Shown piece after piece: positions 1 through 12,125 of a DNA stretch of 64,000 nt. Positions within the stretch are counted from its first letter, which is position 1; each line of letters starts with the position of its first letter. The translations under genes and the position numbers were made by a program. The notes beneath the pieces are model-generated. The model made no database searches. It was not told the DNA's origin and worked only from the letters and a program-made list of their open reading frames with translations. Source of the stretch: Argopecten irradians (Eukaryota > Mollusca > Bivalvia > Pectinida > Pectinidae); assembly GCF_041381155.1 (NCBI RefSeq), contig NC_091146.1:1753224-1817223 (forward strand), given 5' to 3'.

Positions 1-3000
1 CACGACAAAGTCAGTATAGCGGTCCGCCTCTAACACACGGTGTTAACATTGGGGAACTCGGTACTACGACAAAGTCAGTATAGCGGTCCGCCTCTAACAC
101 CAGTGTTAACATTGGGGAACACAGTCACGACAAAGTCAGTATAGCGGTCCGCCTCTAATAACCAGTGTTAACATTGGGGAACACGTCACGACAAAGTCAA
201 GTATAGCGGTCCGCCTCTAACACCAGTGTTAACATTGGGGAACACGTCACGACAAAGTCAGTATAGCGGTCCGCCTCTAACACACCAGTGTTAACATTGG
301 GGAACACGTCACGACAAAGTCAGTATAGCGGTCCGCCTCTAACACCAGTGTTAACATTGGGGAACACGTCACGACAAAGTCAGTATAGGGTCCGCCTCTA
401 ACACCAGTGTTAACATTGGGGAACACGTCACGACAAAGTCAGCCTCTAACATACACGTCCGCCTCTAACACCAGTGTTAACATTGGGGATCACACGTCAC
501 GACAAAGTCAGTATAGCGGTCCGCCTCTAACACCAGTGTTAACATTGGGGAACACGTCACGACAAAGTCAGTATAGCGGGTCCGCCTCTAACACCAGTGT
601 TAACATTGGGGAACACGTCACGACAAAGTCAGTATAGCGGTCCGCCTCTAACACCAGTGTTAACATTGGGGAACACGTCACGACAAAGTCATGTATAGCG
701 GTCCGCCTCTAACACCAGTGTTAACATTGGGGATCACGTAACATAGGGTTAACATTGGGACACGTCACGACAAAGTCAGTATAGCAGTCTGCCTCTAACA
801 CCAGTGTTAACATTGGGGAACACGTCACGACAAAGTCAGTTATAGCGGTCCGCCTCTAACACCAGTGTTAACATTGGGGAACACGTCACGACAAAGTCAG
901 TGTAGCGGTCGGTCCACCTCTAACACCAGTGTTAACATTGGGGGAACACGTCACGACAAAGTCAGTATAGCGGTCCGCCTCTAACACCAGTGTTAACATT
1001 GGGGAACACGTCACTACAAAGTCAGTATAGCGGTCCGCCTCTAACACCAGTGTTAACATTGGGGAACACGTCACTACAAAGTCAGTATAGCGGTCCGCCT
1101 CTAACACCAGTGTTAACATTGGGGAACACGTCACGACAAAGTCAGTATAGCGGTCCGCCTCTAACACCAGTGTTAACATTGGGGATCACGTCACGACAAA
1201 GTCAGTATAGCGGTCCGCCTCTAACACCAGTGTTAACATTGGGGAACACGTCACGACAAAGTCAGTGTAGCGGTCCGCCTCTAACACCAGTGTTAACATT
1301 GGGGAACACGTACAAAGTCACGACAAAGTAAGCATAGGGGTCCGCCTCTAACACCAGTGTTAACATTGGGGAACACGTCACGACAAAGTCAGCATAGCGG
1401 TCCAGCCTCTAACACCAGTGTTAACATTGGGGATCACGTCACGACAAAGTCAGTATAGCGGTCCGCCTCTAACACCAGTGTTAACATTGGGGATCACGTC
1501 ACGACAAAGTCAGTATAGCTGTCCGCCTCTAACACCAGTGTTAACATTGGGGAACACGTCACCACAAAGTCAGTATAGCGGTCCGCCTCTAACACCAGTG
1601 TTAACATTGGGGAACACGTCACACAAAGTCAGTATAGCGGTCCGCCTCTAACACCAGTGTTAACATAGGGGAACACGTCACGACAAAGTCAATATAGCGG
1701 TCTGCCTCTAACACCAGTGTTAACATTGGGGAACACGTCACGACAAAGTCAGTGTAGCGGTCCGCCTCTAACACCAGTGTTAACATTGGGGAACACGTCA
1801 CGACAAAGTCAGTATAGCGGTCTGCCTCTACAACACCAGTGTTAACATTGGGGAACACGTCACGACAAAGTCAGTGTAGCGGTCCGCCTCTAACACCAGT
1901 GTTAACATTGGGGAACACGTCACGACAAAGTCAGTATAGCGGTCCACCTCTAACACCAGTGTTAATATTGGGGAACACGTCACGACAAAGTCAGTGTAGC
2001 GGTCCACCTCTAACACCAGTGTTAACATTGGGGAACACGTCACGACAAAGTTAGCATAGCGGTCCGCCTCTAACACCAGTGTTAACATTGGGGAACATGT
2101 CATGACAAAGTCAGTATAGCGGCTGCATCTAACACCAGTGTTAACATTGGGGAACACGTCACGACAAAGTCAGTACAGCTGTCCGCCTCTAACACCAGTG
2201 TTAACATTGGGGAACACGTCACTACAAAGTCAGTATAGCTGTCCGCCTCTAACACTAGTGTTTACATTGGGGAACACGTCACTACAAAGTCAGTATAGCT
2301 GTCCGCCTCTAACACCAGTGTTAACATTGGGGAACACGTCACTACAAAGTCAGTATAGCGGTCCGCCTCTAACACCAGTGTTAACATTGGGGAACACATC
2401 ACGACAAAGTCAGTATAGCGGTCTGCCTCTAACACCAGTGTTAACATTGGGGAACACGTCACGACAAAGTCAGTGTAGCGGTCCGCCTCTAACACCAGTG
2501 TTAACATTGGGGAAACACATCACGACAAAGTCAGTATAGCGGTCTGCCTCTAACACCAGTGTTAACATTGGGGAACACGTCACGACAAAGTCAGTGTAGC
2601 AGTCCGCCTCTTATACCAGTGTTAACATTGGGGAACACGTCACGACAAAGTCAGCAAAGCGGTCCGCCTCTAACACAGTGTTAACATTGGGGAACACGTC
2701 ACGACAAAGTCAGTATAGCAGTCCGCCTCTTATACCAGTGTTAACATTGGGGAACACGTCACGACAAAGTCAGTATAGCGGTCCGCCTCTAACACCAGTG
2801 TTAATATTGGGGAACACGTCACGACAAAGTCAGTGTAGCGGTCCACCTCTAACACTAGTGTTAACATTGGGGAACACGTCACGACAAAGTCAGTATTGCG
2901 GTCCGCCTCTTATACCAGCGTTACCATTAGGGAACACGTCGCGACAAAGTCATTATAGCGGTCCGCCTCTAACACCAGTGTTAACATTGGGGAACACGTC

Positions 3001-3496
3001 ACGACAAAGTCAGTATAGCGGTCCACCTCTAATACCAGTGTTAACATTGCGGATCACGTCACGACAAAGTCAGTATAGCGGTCCACCTCTAACACCAGTG
3101 TTAACATTGGGGAACACGTCACGACAAAGTCAGTATAGCGGTCCGCCTCTAACACCAGTGTTAACATTGGGGAACACGTCACGACAAAGTCAGTATAGCG
3201 GTCCACCTCTAACACCAGTGTTAACATTGGGGAACACGTCACGACAAAGTCAGTATAGCGGTCCACCTCTAATACCAGTGTTAACATTGGGGAACACGTC
3301 ACGACAAAGTCAGTATAGCGGTCCGCCTCTAACACCAGTTTTAACATTGGGGAACACGTCACGACAAAGTCAGTGTAGCGGTCCGCCTCTAACACCAGTG
3401 TTAACATTGGGGAACACGTCACGACAAAGTCAGTATAGCGGTCCACTTCTAATACCAGCTTTATCATTGGGGAACACGTCACGACAAAGTCATTAT
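1..3496. repeat. 60-bp tandem satellite array (about 58 copies)
   Basis: The unit is 60 bp and contains the landmarks GTCACGACAAAGTCAGTATA, GCGGTCCGCCTCTAACACC and AGTGTTAACATTGGGGAA. Many consecutive units keep exact 60-bp spacing (for example 961-1300 and 2701-3480); the first 900 bp is more ragged, with 1-3 bp indels. The array probably begins before the window. Because 60 is a multiple of 3, open frames of 20-residue repeats run on both strands; I regard them as by-products, since indels break them repeatedly. Point variants such as GATCACG for GAACACG and TATACC for AACACC recur in separate units, which suggests exchange between units. Confidence 0.97.
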
Positions 3497-3700
3497 AATG
3501 ATACAGATTTGTGCATAAATACTCAAATTATAGAAATAAAGTGAGTGTGTCTGTGATAGGACATGCGTGTATATAAGGGTTATTGTTAACATTTTCATAA
3601 TTTACTTTTATAGCGATTGAACTACGATTGAATGATTGGTCTCGGTTATGCCCCTTTCACACATTCAAGGATGAGGCACCGGATCAACACGGACCATCAA

Positions 3701-3763
3701 TCCGCGACAGTCCGTGACAATCCGGGACAGTCCGTGGCAATCCGCGACAGTCCGTGGCAATCC
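3701..3763. repeat. 20-bp tandem repeat, about 3 copies
   Basis: Three adjacent copies of GACAGTCCGTGGCAATCCGC with one or two differences each. It sits in the GC-rich patch and shares the ATCCG word with the sequence further right. Confidence 0.8.
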
Positions 3764-3950
3764 GTCATCACCCACCGTGTTAGAGCCATGTTGGCATCCG
3801 GCGATAACCGGGATCGTCCTGCATGGCAACGCAAGTCCGGGAAAAAAATTAACATGTTTAATTTTTTTTCGCCGCATACACGGATAGAAATTGTCCGTAC
3901 TGAATTGTGTACGATCCGTGTATCCCTGTGTAACATCCGTGATGTCCGTG

Positions 3951-4030
3951 TAGGTACCAAAGTATCTTTGTTGGTTCCGAAGTATCCTTGTTGGTTCCGA
4001 AGTATCCTTGTTGGTTCCGAAGTATCCTAG
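3951..4030. repeat. 20-bp tandem repeat, 4 copies
   Basis: Four copies of TTGGTTCCGAAGTATCCTTG. The middle two are identical; the first and last differ at a few bases, as expected for array edges. Confidence 0.9.
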
Positions 4031-4289
4031 TTCAGGCCGGGGCAATCCGTGTACGATTTTTTCCTGCGGAAGAATACTGGTATCTACGGATTGCACACGG
4101 AATGTTCCCGAAAGATACACGGGCCTTAAACAGACTTGTATCGGTCCATAAATGAATCCTCGCAACAACAAACCCTATAATACAGAGTAGTTATCGGAAA
4201 TGTACTTAATTCACCAACAGGGGGTTATCTGGTCGACTGAATTACCATATACGGAAGAGACAAACAATGGAAAATGTGAATGTGTAACG

Positions 4290-5740
4290 TCGTCCACCTG
4301 CCTGACGTACAAGTTCGTCAACCTGCCTGACGTACAAGTTCGCCCACCTGCGTGACATACAAGTTCGTTCACCTGCCTGACGTACAAGTTCGTCCACCTG
4401 CGTGACATACAAGTTCGTTCACCTGCCTGACGTACAAGTTCGTCCACCTGCCTGACGTACAAGTTCGCCCACCTGCGTGACATACAAGTTCGTTCACCTG
4501 CCTGACGTACAAGTTCGTCCACCTGCGTGACATACAAGTTCGTTCACCTGCCTGACGTACAAGTTCGTCCACCTGCGTGACGTACAAGTTCGTCCACCTG
4601 CCTGGCGTACAAGTTCGTCCACCTGCGTGACATACAAGTTCGTCAACCTGCGTGACATACAAGTTCGTCCACCTGTGTGACGTACAAGTTCGCCCACCTG
4701 CGTGACATACAAGTTCGTCCACCTGCGTGACGTACAAGTTCGTCCACCTGCCTGACGTACAAGTTCGCCCACCAGCGTGACATACAAGTTCGTCCACCTG
4801 CGTGACGTACAAGTTCGTCCACCTGCGTGACGTACAAGTTCGTCCACCTGCGTGACGTACAAGTTCGTCCACCTGCGTGACGTACAAGTTCGTCCACCTG
4901 CCTGGCGTACAAGTTCGTCCACCTGCGTGACATACAAGTTCGTCAACCTGCGTGACATACAAGTTCGTCCACCTGTGTGACGTACAAGTTCGCCCACCTG
5001 CGTGACGTACAAGTTCGTCCACCTGCGTGACGTACAAGTTCGTCCACCTGCCTGACGTACAAGTTCGTCCACCTGCGTGACGTACAAGTTCGTCCACCTG
5101 CCTGGCGTACAAGTTCGTCCACCTGCGTGACATACAAGTTCGTCAACCTGCGTGACGTACAAGTTCGTCCACCTGCGTGACGTACAAGTTCGTCCACCTG
5201 CCTGACGTACAAGTTCGTCCACCTGCCTGGCGTAAAAGTTCGTCCACCTGCGTGACATACAAGTTCGTCAACCTGCGTGACATACAAGTTCGTCCACCTG
5301 TGTGACGTACAAGTTCGCCCACCTGCGTGACGTACAAGTTCGTCCACCTGCATGACGTACAAGTTCGTCCACCTGCCTGACGTACAAGTTCGTCCACCTG
5401 CGTGACGTACAAGTTCGTCCACCTGCCTGGCGTACAAGTTCGTCCACCAGCGTGACATACAAGTTCGTCCACCTGCGTGACGTACAAGTTCGTCCACCTG
5501 CGTGACGTACAAGTTCGTCCACCTGCCTGACGTACAAGTTCGTCCACCTGCGTGACGTACAAGTTCGTCCACCTGCCTGGCGTACAAGTTCGTCCACCTG
5601 CGTGACATACAAGTTCGTCAACCTGCGTGACGTACAAGTTCGTCCACCTGCGTGACGTACAAGTTCGCCCACATGCGTGACATACAAGTTCGCCCACCAG
5701 CGTGAGGTACAAGTTCGTTCACCTGCGTGACGTACAAGTT
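4290..5740. repeat. 25-bp tandem array (about 58 copies)
   Basis: The unit is CGTACAAGTTCGTCCACCTG followed by CGTGA or CCTGA (25 bp). Variants CATACAAG, CCTGGCG, GTCAACCTG and GCCCACCTG recur in a similar order about every 250-400 bp, so blocks of several units were copied together. All three minus-strand frames stay open for long stretches because the unit has no stop on that strand. These frames share one 25-bp DNA unit read in different phases and are not evidence of a gene. Confidence 0.97.
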
Positions 5741-6705
5741 CTTTAGGGATGTAATTTGGTGCGATAAATTACTTGACAAAATAAATAACGTTCACATTTT
5801 TTTATTACTCCGCAGTCAATCAATACAAAGTTAATAATGCACTGTTCATGTTGGCATTCCACACTTGGTCAAGTCCTTTCACACCATATCATAAGTATAA
5901 ACGTCTATCCTCACAAATAACGGCACTTATGCACCAAAATATTCCATTGGCCAATCCAAACCTTTACCTAATGCACCTGCTTTTATAAATCACCGTCATG
6001 CCTAATATGGACCAAATAAACCTATAGACCCACTGCATATAAACACTATATGGTAAGGTGATATATAGTCAATGACGGTCTTAGCCAACGTACCCAATCG
6101 CGACATCTCGGAATAATTTCCGTCAATCTGATTTCAGGAAGATTTCAGAAAGATTACAGGAAATTTCTCCGAGGGTATCCGATTGCAACGTACCAGTACA
6201 ATCTGAACAAAATTAAAGGGAAGCAACTCAAATAGAAATAACTTGACAACTTAGCTATACACTATTTGTTTACAAACATAATTTAGACAAGCAGGTGGCA
6301 TGGGCACATTTTGTGTAAGTAAATAATCAGTTTATGTTAGAAATGCTTGGTATTGTTTAATTTAATTACACATTTACTTGACAAACGTGAATTATAACAT
6401 TTTCTCCGCTGGATGTTTGCAACACTACGGTCAACAGGACAGACGGAATCGTAGCTCTGCCGACGACCATAGGTCAGAAATCTTCCGTCCGTCGCACAGA
6501 GCTGTGTGCAAAATCCCCATTACAACTTTTCTTTTGTCGTGTAGTCATGGTGACAAATTATCTCTAAGAGGGTTTGGTGCCGAGTGTCGTTCACAGTATG
6601 ATATCATCGTCTCTCCAACTCATCCATTGAGTAACTTCCCTTGGAGAAAGTCCTCCACACGTTTCTGTAATATAAAGGTTAGCAATTAAAAATAAGGTCA
6701 CCCGT
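5741..6705. other. Spacer between the 25-bp and 20-bp arrays
   Basis: AT-rich sequence without recognisable coding content. A degenerate inverted repeat is visible around 6083-6115 versus 6165-6195 (CAACGTACC and CAATCG/CGATTG words). A short stretch near 6216 (AAAGGGAAGCAACTC) resembles a motif common in molluscan repeats. A 103-residue open frame at 6378-6689 plus ends just after an AAG/GTTAGC donor-like site, but matches no family I know; I leave it uncalled. Confidence 0.5.
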
Positions 6706-9580
6706 ATCACACTGATGAGAGTTGTATTACACTGATGTCAATTATGTTACACTCATTTGATTGAGTTGTGTTATACTCATGTATGTTATTACACTCATGT
6801 CAGTTATGTTAGATTTATCTCATTTGTGTTACACTGATGTCAATTATGTTACACTCATTTGATTGAGTTGTGTTATACTCATGTATGTTGTTACACTCAT
6901 GTCAGTTGTGCTACACTGATGTCAGTTGTGTCACAGTGATGTCAGTTATCTTACACACATGTGAGTTGTGTTACACTCATGTCAGTTGTGTGACACTCAT
7001 GTCAACTGTGTTACACTCGATGTCAGTTATGTTACATTCATGTCAGTTATGTTACACTCATGTCAGTTATGTTACACTCAGGTCAGTTATGTTACACTCA
7101 GGTCAGTTATGTTACACTCATGTCAGTTATGTTACACTCAGGTCAGTTATGTTACACTCAGGTCAGTTATGTTACACTCATGTGAGTTGTGTAACACTCA
7201 TGTCAGTTATGTTACACTCAGGTCAGTTGTGTTACACTCATGTGAGTTATGTTACACTCAGGTCAGTTATGTTACACTCAGGTCAGTTATGTTACACTCA
7301 TGTGAGTTATGTTACACTCATGTCAGTTGTGTTACACTCAGGTCAGTTGTGTTACACTCAGGTCAGTTATGTTACACTCATGTCAGTTATGTTACACTCA
7401 TGTCAGTTATGTTACACTCAGGTCAGTTATGTTACACTCATGTCAGTTATGTTACACTCATGTCAGTTGTGTTACACTCATGTCAGTTATGTTACACTCA
7501 GGTCAGTTATGTTACACTCAGGTCAGTTATGTTACACTCATGTCAGTTATGTTACACTCAGGTCAGTTATGTTACACTCAGGTCAGTTGTGTTACACTCA
7601 GGTCAGTTGTGTTACACTCATGTCAGTTGTGTTACACTCATGTCAGTTATGTTACACTCATGTCAGTTGTGTTACACTCATGTGAGTTATGTTACACTCA
7701 GGTCAGTTATGTTACACTTAGGTCAGTTATGTAACACTCATGTGAGTTATGTTACACTCAGGTCAGTTATGTTACACTCAGGTCAGTTATGTTACACTCA
7801 TGTGAGTTATGTTACATTCAGGTCAGTTATGTTACACTCAGGTCAGTTATGTTACACTTAGGTCAGTTATGTAACACTCATGTGAGTTATGTTACATTCA
7901 GGTCAGTTATGTTACACTGAGGTCAGTTATAATACACTCAGGTCAGTTATGTAACACTCATGTCAGTTATGTTACACTCAGGTCAGTTATGTTACCCTCA
8001 GGTTAGTTATGTTACACTCAGGTCAGTTATGTAACACTCAGGTCAGTTATGTTACACTCATGTGAGTTATGTTACACACTCAGGTCAGTTATGTTACACT
8101 CAGGTTAGATATGTTACACTCAGGTCAGTTATGTAACACTCACGTCAGTTATGTTACACTCAGGTCAGTTATGTTACACTCAGGTTAGTTATGTTACACT
8201 CAGGTCAGTTATGTAACACTCACGTCAGTTATGTTACACTCAGGTCAGTTTTGTTACAATCAGGTCAGTTATGTTACACTCAGGTCAGTTATGTTACACT
8301 CAGGTTAGCTATGTAACATTGTACACTCAGGTCAGTTATGTTACACTCAGGTCAGTTATGTTACACTCAGGTCAGTTATGTTACACTCAGGTCAGTTATG
8401 TTACACTCAGGTCAGTTATGTTACACTCAGGTCAGTTATGTTACACTCAGGTCAGTTATGTAACACTCATGTGAGTTATGTTACACTAAGGTCAGTTATG
8501 TTACACTCAGGTTAGTTATGTTACACTCATGTGAGTTGTGTTACATTCATTTCAGTTATGTAACACATATGTCAGTTGTGTTTCACTCAGGTCAGTTATG
8601 TTACACTCATGTCAGTTATGTTACACTCATGTCAGTTGTGTTACACTCATGTCAGTTATGTTACACTCAGGTCAGTTATGTTACACTCATGTCAGTTATG
8701 TTAAACTCAGGTCAGTTATGTTACACTCAGGTCAGTTGTGTTACACTCAGGTCAGTTGTGTTACACTCAGGTCAGTTATGTTACACTCAGGTCAGTTATG
8801 TTACACTCATGTCAGTTATGTTACACTCAGGTCAGTTATGTTACACTTAAGTCAGTTATGTAACACTCATGTGAGTTATGTTACACTCAGGTCAGTTATG
8901 TAACACTCATGTGAGTTATGTTACACTCAGGTCAGTTATGTTACACTCAGGTCAGTTATGTTACACTCAGGTCAGTTATGTTACACTCAGGTCAGTTATG
9001 TTACACTCATGTGAGTTATGTTACATTCAGGTCAGTTATGTTACACGCAGGTCAGTTATGTTACACTTAGGTCAGTTATGTAACACTCATGTGAGTTATG
9101 TTACATTCAGGTCAGTTATGTTACACTCAGGTCAGTTATGTTACACTCAGGTCAGTTATGTTAAAATCAGGTCAGTTATGTTACACTCAGGTCAGTTATG
9201 TAACACTCATGTCAGTTTTGTTACACTCAGGTCAGTTATGTTACACTCAGGTTAGTTATGTTACACTCAGGTCAGTTATGTAACACTCAGGTCAGTTATG
9301 TTACACTCATGTGAGTTATGTTACACTCAGGTTAGTTATGTTACACTCAGGTCAGTTATGTAACACTCAGGTCAGTTATGTTACAATCAGGTCAGTTATG
9401 TTACACTCAGGTTAGTTATGTAACACTCAGGTCAGTTATGTAACACTCAGGTCAGTTATGTTACACTCAGGTCAGTTATGTAACACTCAGGTCAGTTATG
9501 TAACACTCATGTGAGTTATGTTATACTCAGGTCAGTTATGTTACACTCAGGTTAGTTATGTTGCACTCATGTCAGTTGTG
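6706..9580. repeat. 20-bp tandem array (about 140 copies)
   Basis: The unit is GTTACACTCAGGTCAGTTAT (20 bp). The main variants change AGGTCAG to ATGTCAG or ATGTGAG, TTAT to TTGT, and GTTACAC to GTAACAC. The left edge (6706-7020) is degenerate and the interior is very regular. Plus-strand frames of up to 297 residues are phase readings of the same 20-bp unit. Many units carry AGGTCA, the half-site recognised by several nuclear receptors, at exact 20-bp spacing; whether that matters is unknown. Confidence 0.97.
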
Positions 9581-9900
9581 TAACCTGAGTAGGTATCTCA
9601 CAACCAGGTCTGCGATGTAATTTATAGTAATAACGATAGGTTTAATTTTGCAATATGTTATGCTTTTTTTTTTCAATTAGAATGTTACATATTTGTTTGG
9701 TTAAAAACAAATAATCCAGTTTTGCTTGTTACGAGTATTTTCATTGGCTTTAAAATTAATTTTATCAGCCCATAAAGGAAAAATGGCGTCACCGTTTGTA
9801 ACGTCGCTTCTGACTGGCTGAGATGATGGTGTAAGGATTTCATAGACAAAAGAGTCCAAAAATAAACTTTGATGAGGTTTTCTTTATTAAATTAAATTAT
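9581..9900. other. AT-rich spacer
   Basis: No gene, RNA or clear repeat was seen between the 20-bp array and the hairpin element that follows. A T-rich run lies near 9663-9675. Confidence 0.5.
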
Positions 9901-10056
9901 AAGGATTAATTTGGATATATTTTTTATGTTATGGAGATATAACACAAATGTCTGAGTGTACTCTCGTCATAAACCGGCTCCCCGGTTTATTTAGAGTACA
10001 GTCAGATTTTTTTTGTTATATCTCCATAACATAAAAAATATATTCAAGTTAATCCT
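9901..10056. mobile_element. Foldback (hairpin) element, about 156 bp
   Basis: Two inverted arms pair along most of their length. The outer half shares TTTTTTATGTTATGGAGATA on the left with its reverse complement at about 10016-10036. The inner half ends in ATAAACCGG facing CCGGTTTAT around a 4-base loop near 9983. The structure is typical of a non-autonomous foldback element or MITE. No coding sequence and no certain target-site duplication was found. Confidence 0.75.
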
Positions 10057-10086
10057 CAAATAAAATATTCCGGATCCCGATGACCG

Positions 10087-10450
10087 TTAACTCCACCGCC
10101 GACAGAGCATAAACGATGTTAATCATTTGAACAATAATTGGTGTTAACTCGTGTATATAAATATGCCTAATTAACACACAAAAAAATAATATAAAATAAT
10201 TTATTTCGCCCTTGGTGCATGCGCAGTCAGTACTTCATTTTATAAAGGATATAGTGTCACGGAATTTTTTCGGGATGCAATTAATTATTTTTCATATTTT
10301 TAACTTGAAGTAAAATTAGAAGCTCAAACTTTTCAATGGTGGTAATGGTGTAAAGAAAGTAACTTTTGTAATTGAAGAAAAATACTAAATCGTCTGCTCC
10401 TGTTTTTCATAGTGAAAAAATACCATTTGTCAGCGGTGGAGCATCTTTAA
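10087..10450. mobile_element. TTAA-flanked MITE, copy 1 (about 357-bp family)
   Basis: This is one of four copies in the window (also 33099-33464, 34790-35150 and 59038-59398). The intact terminal inverted repeat of the family is AGATGCTCCACCGCCGACA. This copy lacks the first five bases on the left, but TTAA still abuts it (10087-10090), and TTAA is present on the right (10447-10450). A TTAA duplication with no coding capacity fits a piggyBac-like (or Kolobok-like) non-autonomous element. The right TTAA contains the stop codon of the TM2 gene. The copy carries AATAAA on the minus strand (10200-10205), a possible poly(A) signal for that gene. Confidence 0.9.
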
Positions 10451-12125
10451 CAGCACGATCTTTTACCTCGGATATCCGCACCTCTTCCGTCCCACACAGG
10501 GCCTCGTCGCATTCTCTTGAGTTCCTCGTCATCGATTCGAGGGCTAGATCCAATAGTTGTGATACCTACGTCATTAAAACGCGGGCTTTTTACTTTGTTC
10601 TGCGTATCACGTGGTGTAATGACGATCTTTTTCACGACTTCGTCATCAGCACGTGGGATTTCCCGTGGGTCTAAGGATTCGTTTGTTATATCACCCAAGC
10701 AAGATTTTGGAAATATACTATGTCTGTCCTTTTTCCGAGTTGTTAAATCTATGCATCTGTGTTCCACGTCATCATTATTTGCTGTATTAATCGTCATACC
10801 ATTGTGCGTATTCTTGCGTGTTTCCTTTGTGGCCATGGGTGTTGTGGCATTGCTAGATTTAATTGACTTCTTCACTTTTAATTCCTGACGTTGTGTGCTC
10901 GTCTCGATACCACTGTTCGGAGTAATCGGAACTTTTTCTTTTGTTTCATGAAGTGAAGTTTCCAGCTGTACACGATCCCTAGATACAACCGGATTTTTTA
11001 TTTCCGTTCCACGCCTGAGTGTATCGCTTTCTGTGCAGTTTCTGGGTTTTAGTGGCATTTTTATTTCCGTTTCACTACGTGGTGAGTTTAACGAAAGTTC
11101 GTCGTCCATATCATTGTACTCGTCGAATGTTGTTTTGCCGCCATCGCGGGGAGTAGATGGAAGACTTGTGTGTGTACTAGTCCCTCGGGGTGTTGTTACA
11201 ACCTTCGTGATCACCACATCATCATCCTCGGGACCCTCACAGCTATTACGCGAAGACGATGAAATCGATTGAACTTTCGTTTTCGCGGTACGCACAGATG
11301 GTGCTCGTTTTGGTCCAAGTTTTCCCGCCAAATTGGATGAGGACAGAGACCGACGGTGTATGGGCGATTCTAACGGCTGAAAAAACGAGTTTTCGTACTG
11401 TTTCGGCTGCGTGTTGGATTTTACATGTGGTTTCTTCATTATGGCGAAATGACCTGGGTCCAGTGTAGTCTCTATGACGATTTTTCTCTCTGGTGTGTGT
11501 TCATATTCTACCGTCTTTTCGTAAATAGCGGGTAAAAAATCGACTTGGCCTGAGCACTTAACGTCATCGATGTCGTTATCACAGTTGTGGTTGTTTTGTG
11601 TCAAAACGAGGCAAGGGATACGGAAAACATCAAATAGCCAACCGATAGTGAACATTCCGAAGGTACATAGGTATAGTAACGCCCAGCCCTTTCTACCTAA
11701 GTAGTAATGATGGACTCCGAACAACCCGAACGAAAACCACAACAGGTAGACATCGTCAGTGTGGACCAATCCGAGTCCCTCCCCACGGAGATGGCGGTTC
11801 TCACGGTGTATTAGGTAAGGTACCCGGAACAAATCCACCAACCAACCCACCCCGAACACCCCGCACGTCACCGTATATAACAGTCCCCACTTCCACCGGT
11901 TCAGGTAGTAATGGTGAAGTCCGAGTACTCCGAATGGCGATAGTGCGAACAGATAAGCCGTTGTTTGACTTTTCTTCTTCGGAACATTTTCCAGTGGTGT
12001 GTTATAAATAGAAACAAGGGAAGGAATCCTGAAAAAATCCACAATCCATCCCAAACCGTACACTCCGAACGTACAGAGGTAGACGATACCTAGGACATAA
12101 TTCTCCAGGTAAAAATGGTGGAAAC
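10447..12125 (-). CDS. Four-TM2-domain membrane protein, last coding exon
   Basis: Exon 2 of a gene whose first coding exon is at 30085-30442. It opens after a good acceptor (TGGTGTTGCAG, polypyrimidine upstream) and its first two bases complete a glycine codon begun by exon 1. It encodes residues 120-678. It holds the second half of TM2 domain 2 (about 121-157), domain 3 (about 175-224) and domain 4 (about 245-293). Each shows the family pattern: an HHYYL/HHFYL turn between two membrane helices, then IVDFFRIPSL, LVDLFRVPYL or LFDVFRIPCL. Residues 300-678 form a hydrophilic Ser/Thr/Lys-rich tail with recurring TPR(G/D)T motifs, probably cytosolic, ending in KRSCC. TM2 (PF05154) proteins such as TM2D1-3 usually carry one domain; four is unusual. 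Molecular function is unknown. The apparent start at 12063 is a GTG inside domain 2 and not a real start. Confidence 0.88.

Larger units (their letters stand above)
3497..4289. other. Spacer between two satellites, with a GC-rich patch
   Basis: Single-copy-looking sequence between the 60-bp and 25-bp arrays. The part from about 3650 to 4120 is richer in G+C than its surroundings and repeats TCCGTG and ATCCGTG motifs on both strands. Open frames here (such as 3632-4030 plus and 3665-4171 minus) overlap each other, match nothing I know, and are largely built of the short repeats described separately. No gene is called. Confidence 0.6.

Noticed and set aside
407..3544. Open frames of 70-290 residues on both strands in the 60-bp array, as a repeat protein
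   Set aside because: They are phase readings of one 60-bp DNA unit, interrupted wherever indels occur, with no start context or unique flanking domain.
4211..5712. Minus-strand frames of up to 254 residues with VDELVRHAGGRTC-type repeats
   Set aside because: The 25-bp unit lacks stops in minus frames; several overlapping frames encode the same words in shifted order, which real genes do not do.
6378..6689. 103-residue plus-strand frame with a donor-like end
   Set aside because: No recognised motif and no matching downstream exon before the 20-bp array.
6870..9283. Plus-strand frames of up to 297 residues in the 20-bp array
   Set aside because: Same explanation; Cys/Tyr-rich composition results from the DNA unit.
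12063..12063. Translation start of the TM2 protein at this position
   Set aside because: The codon is GTG within TM2 domain 2; the domain is continuous with upstream codons and with exon 1 at 30085.
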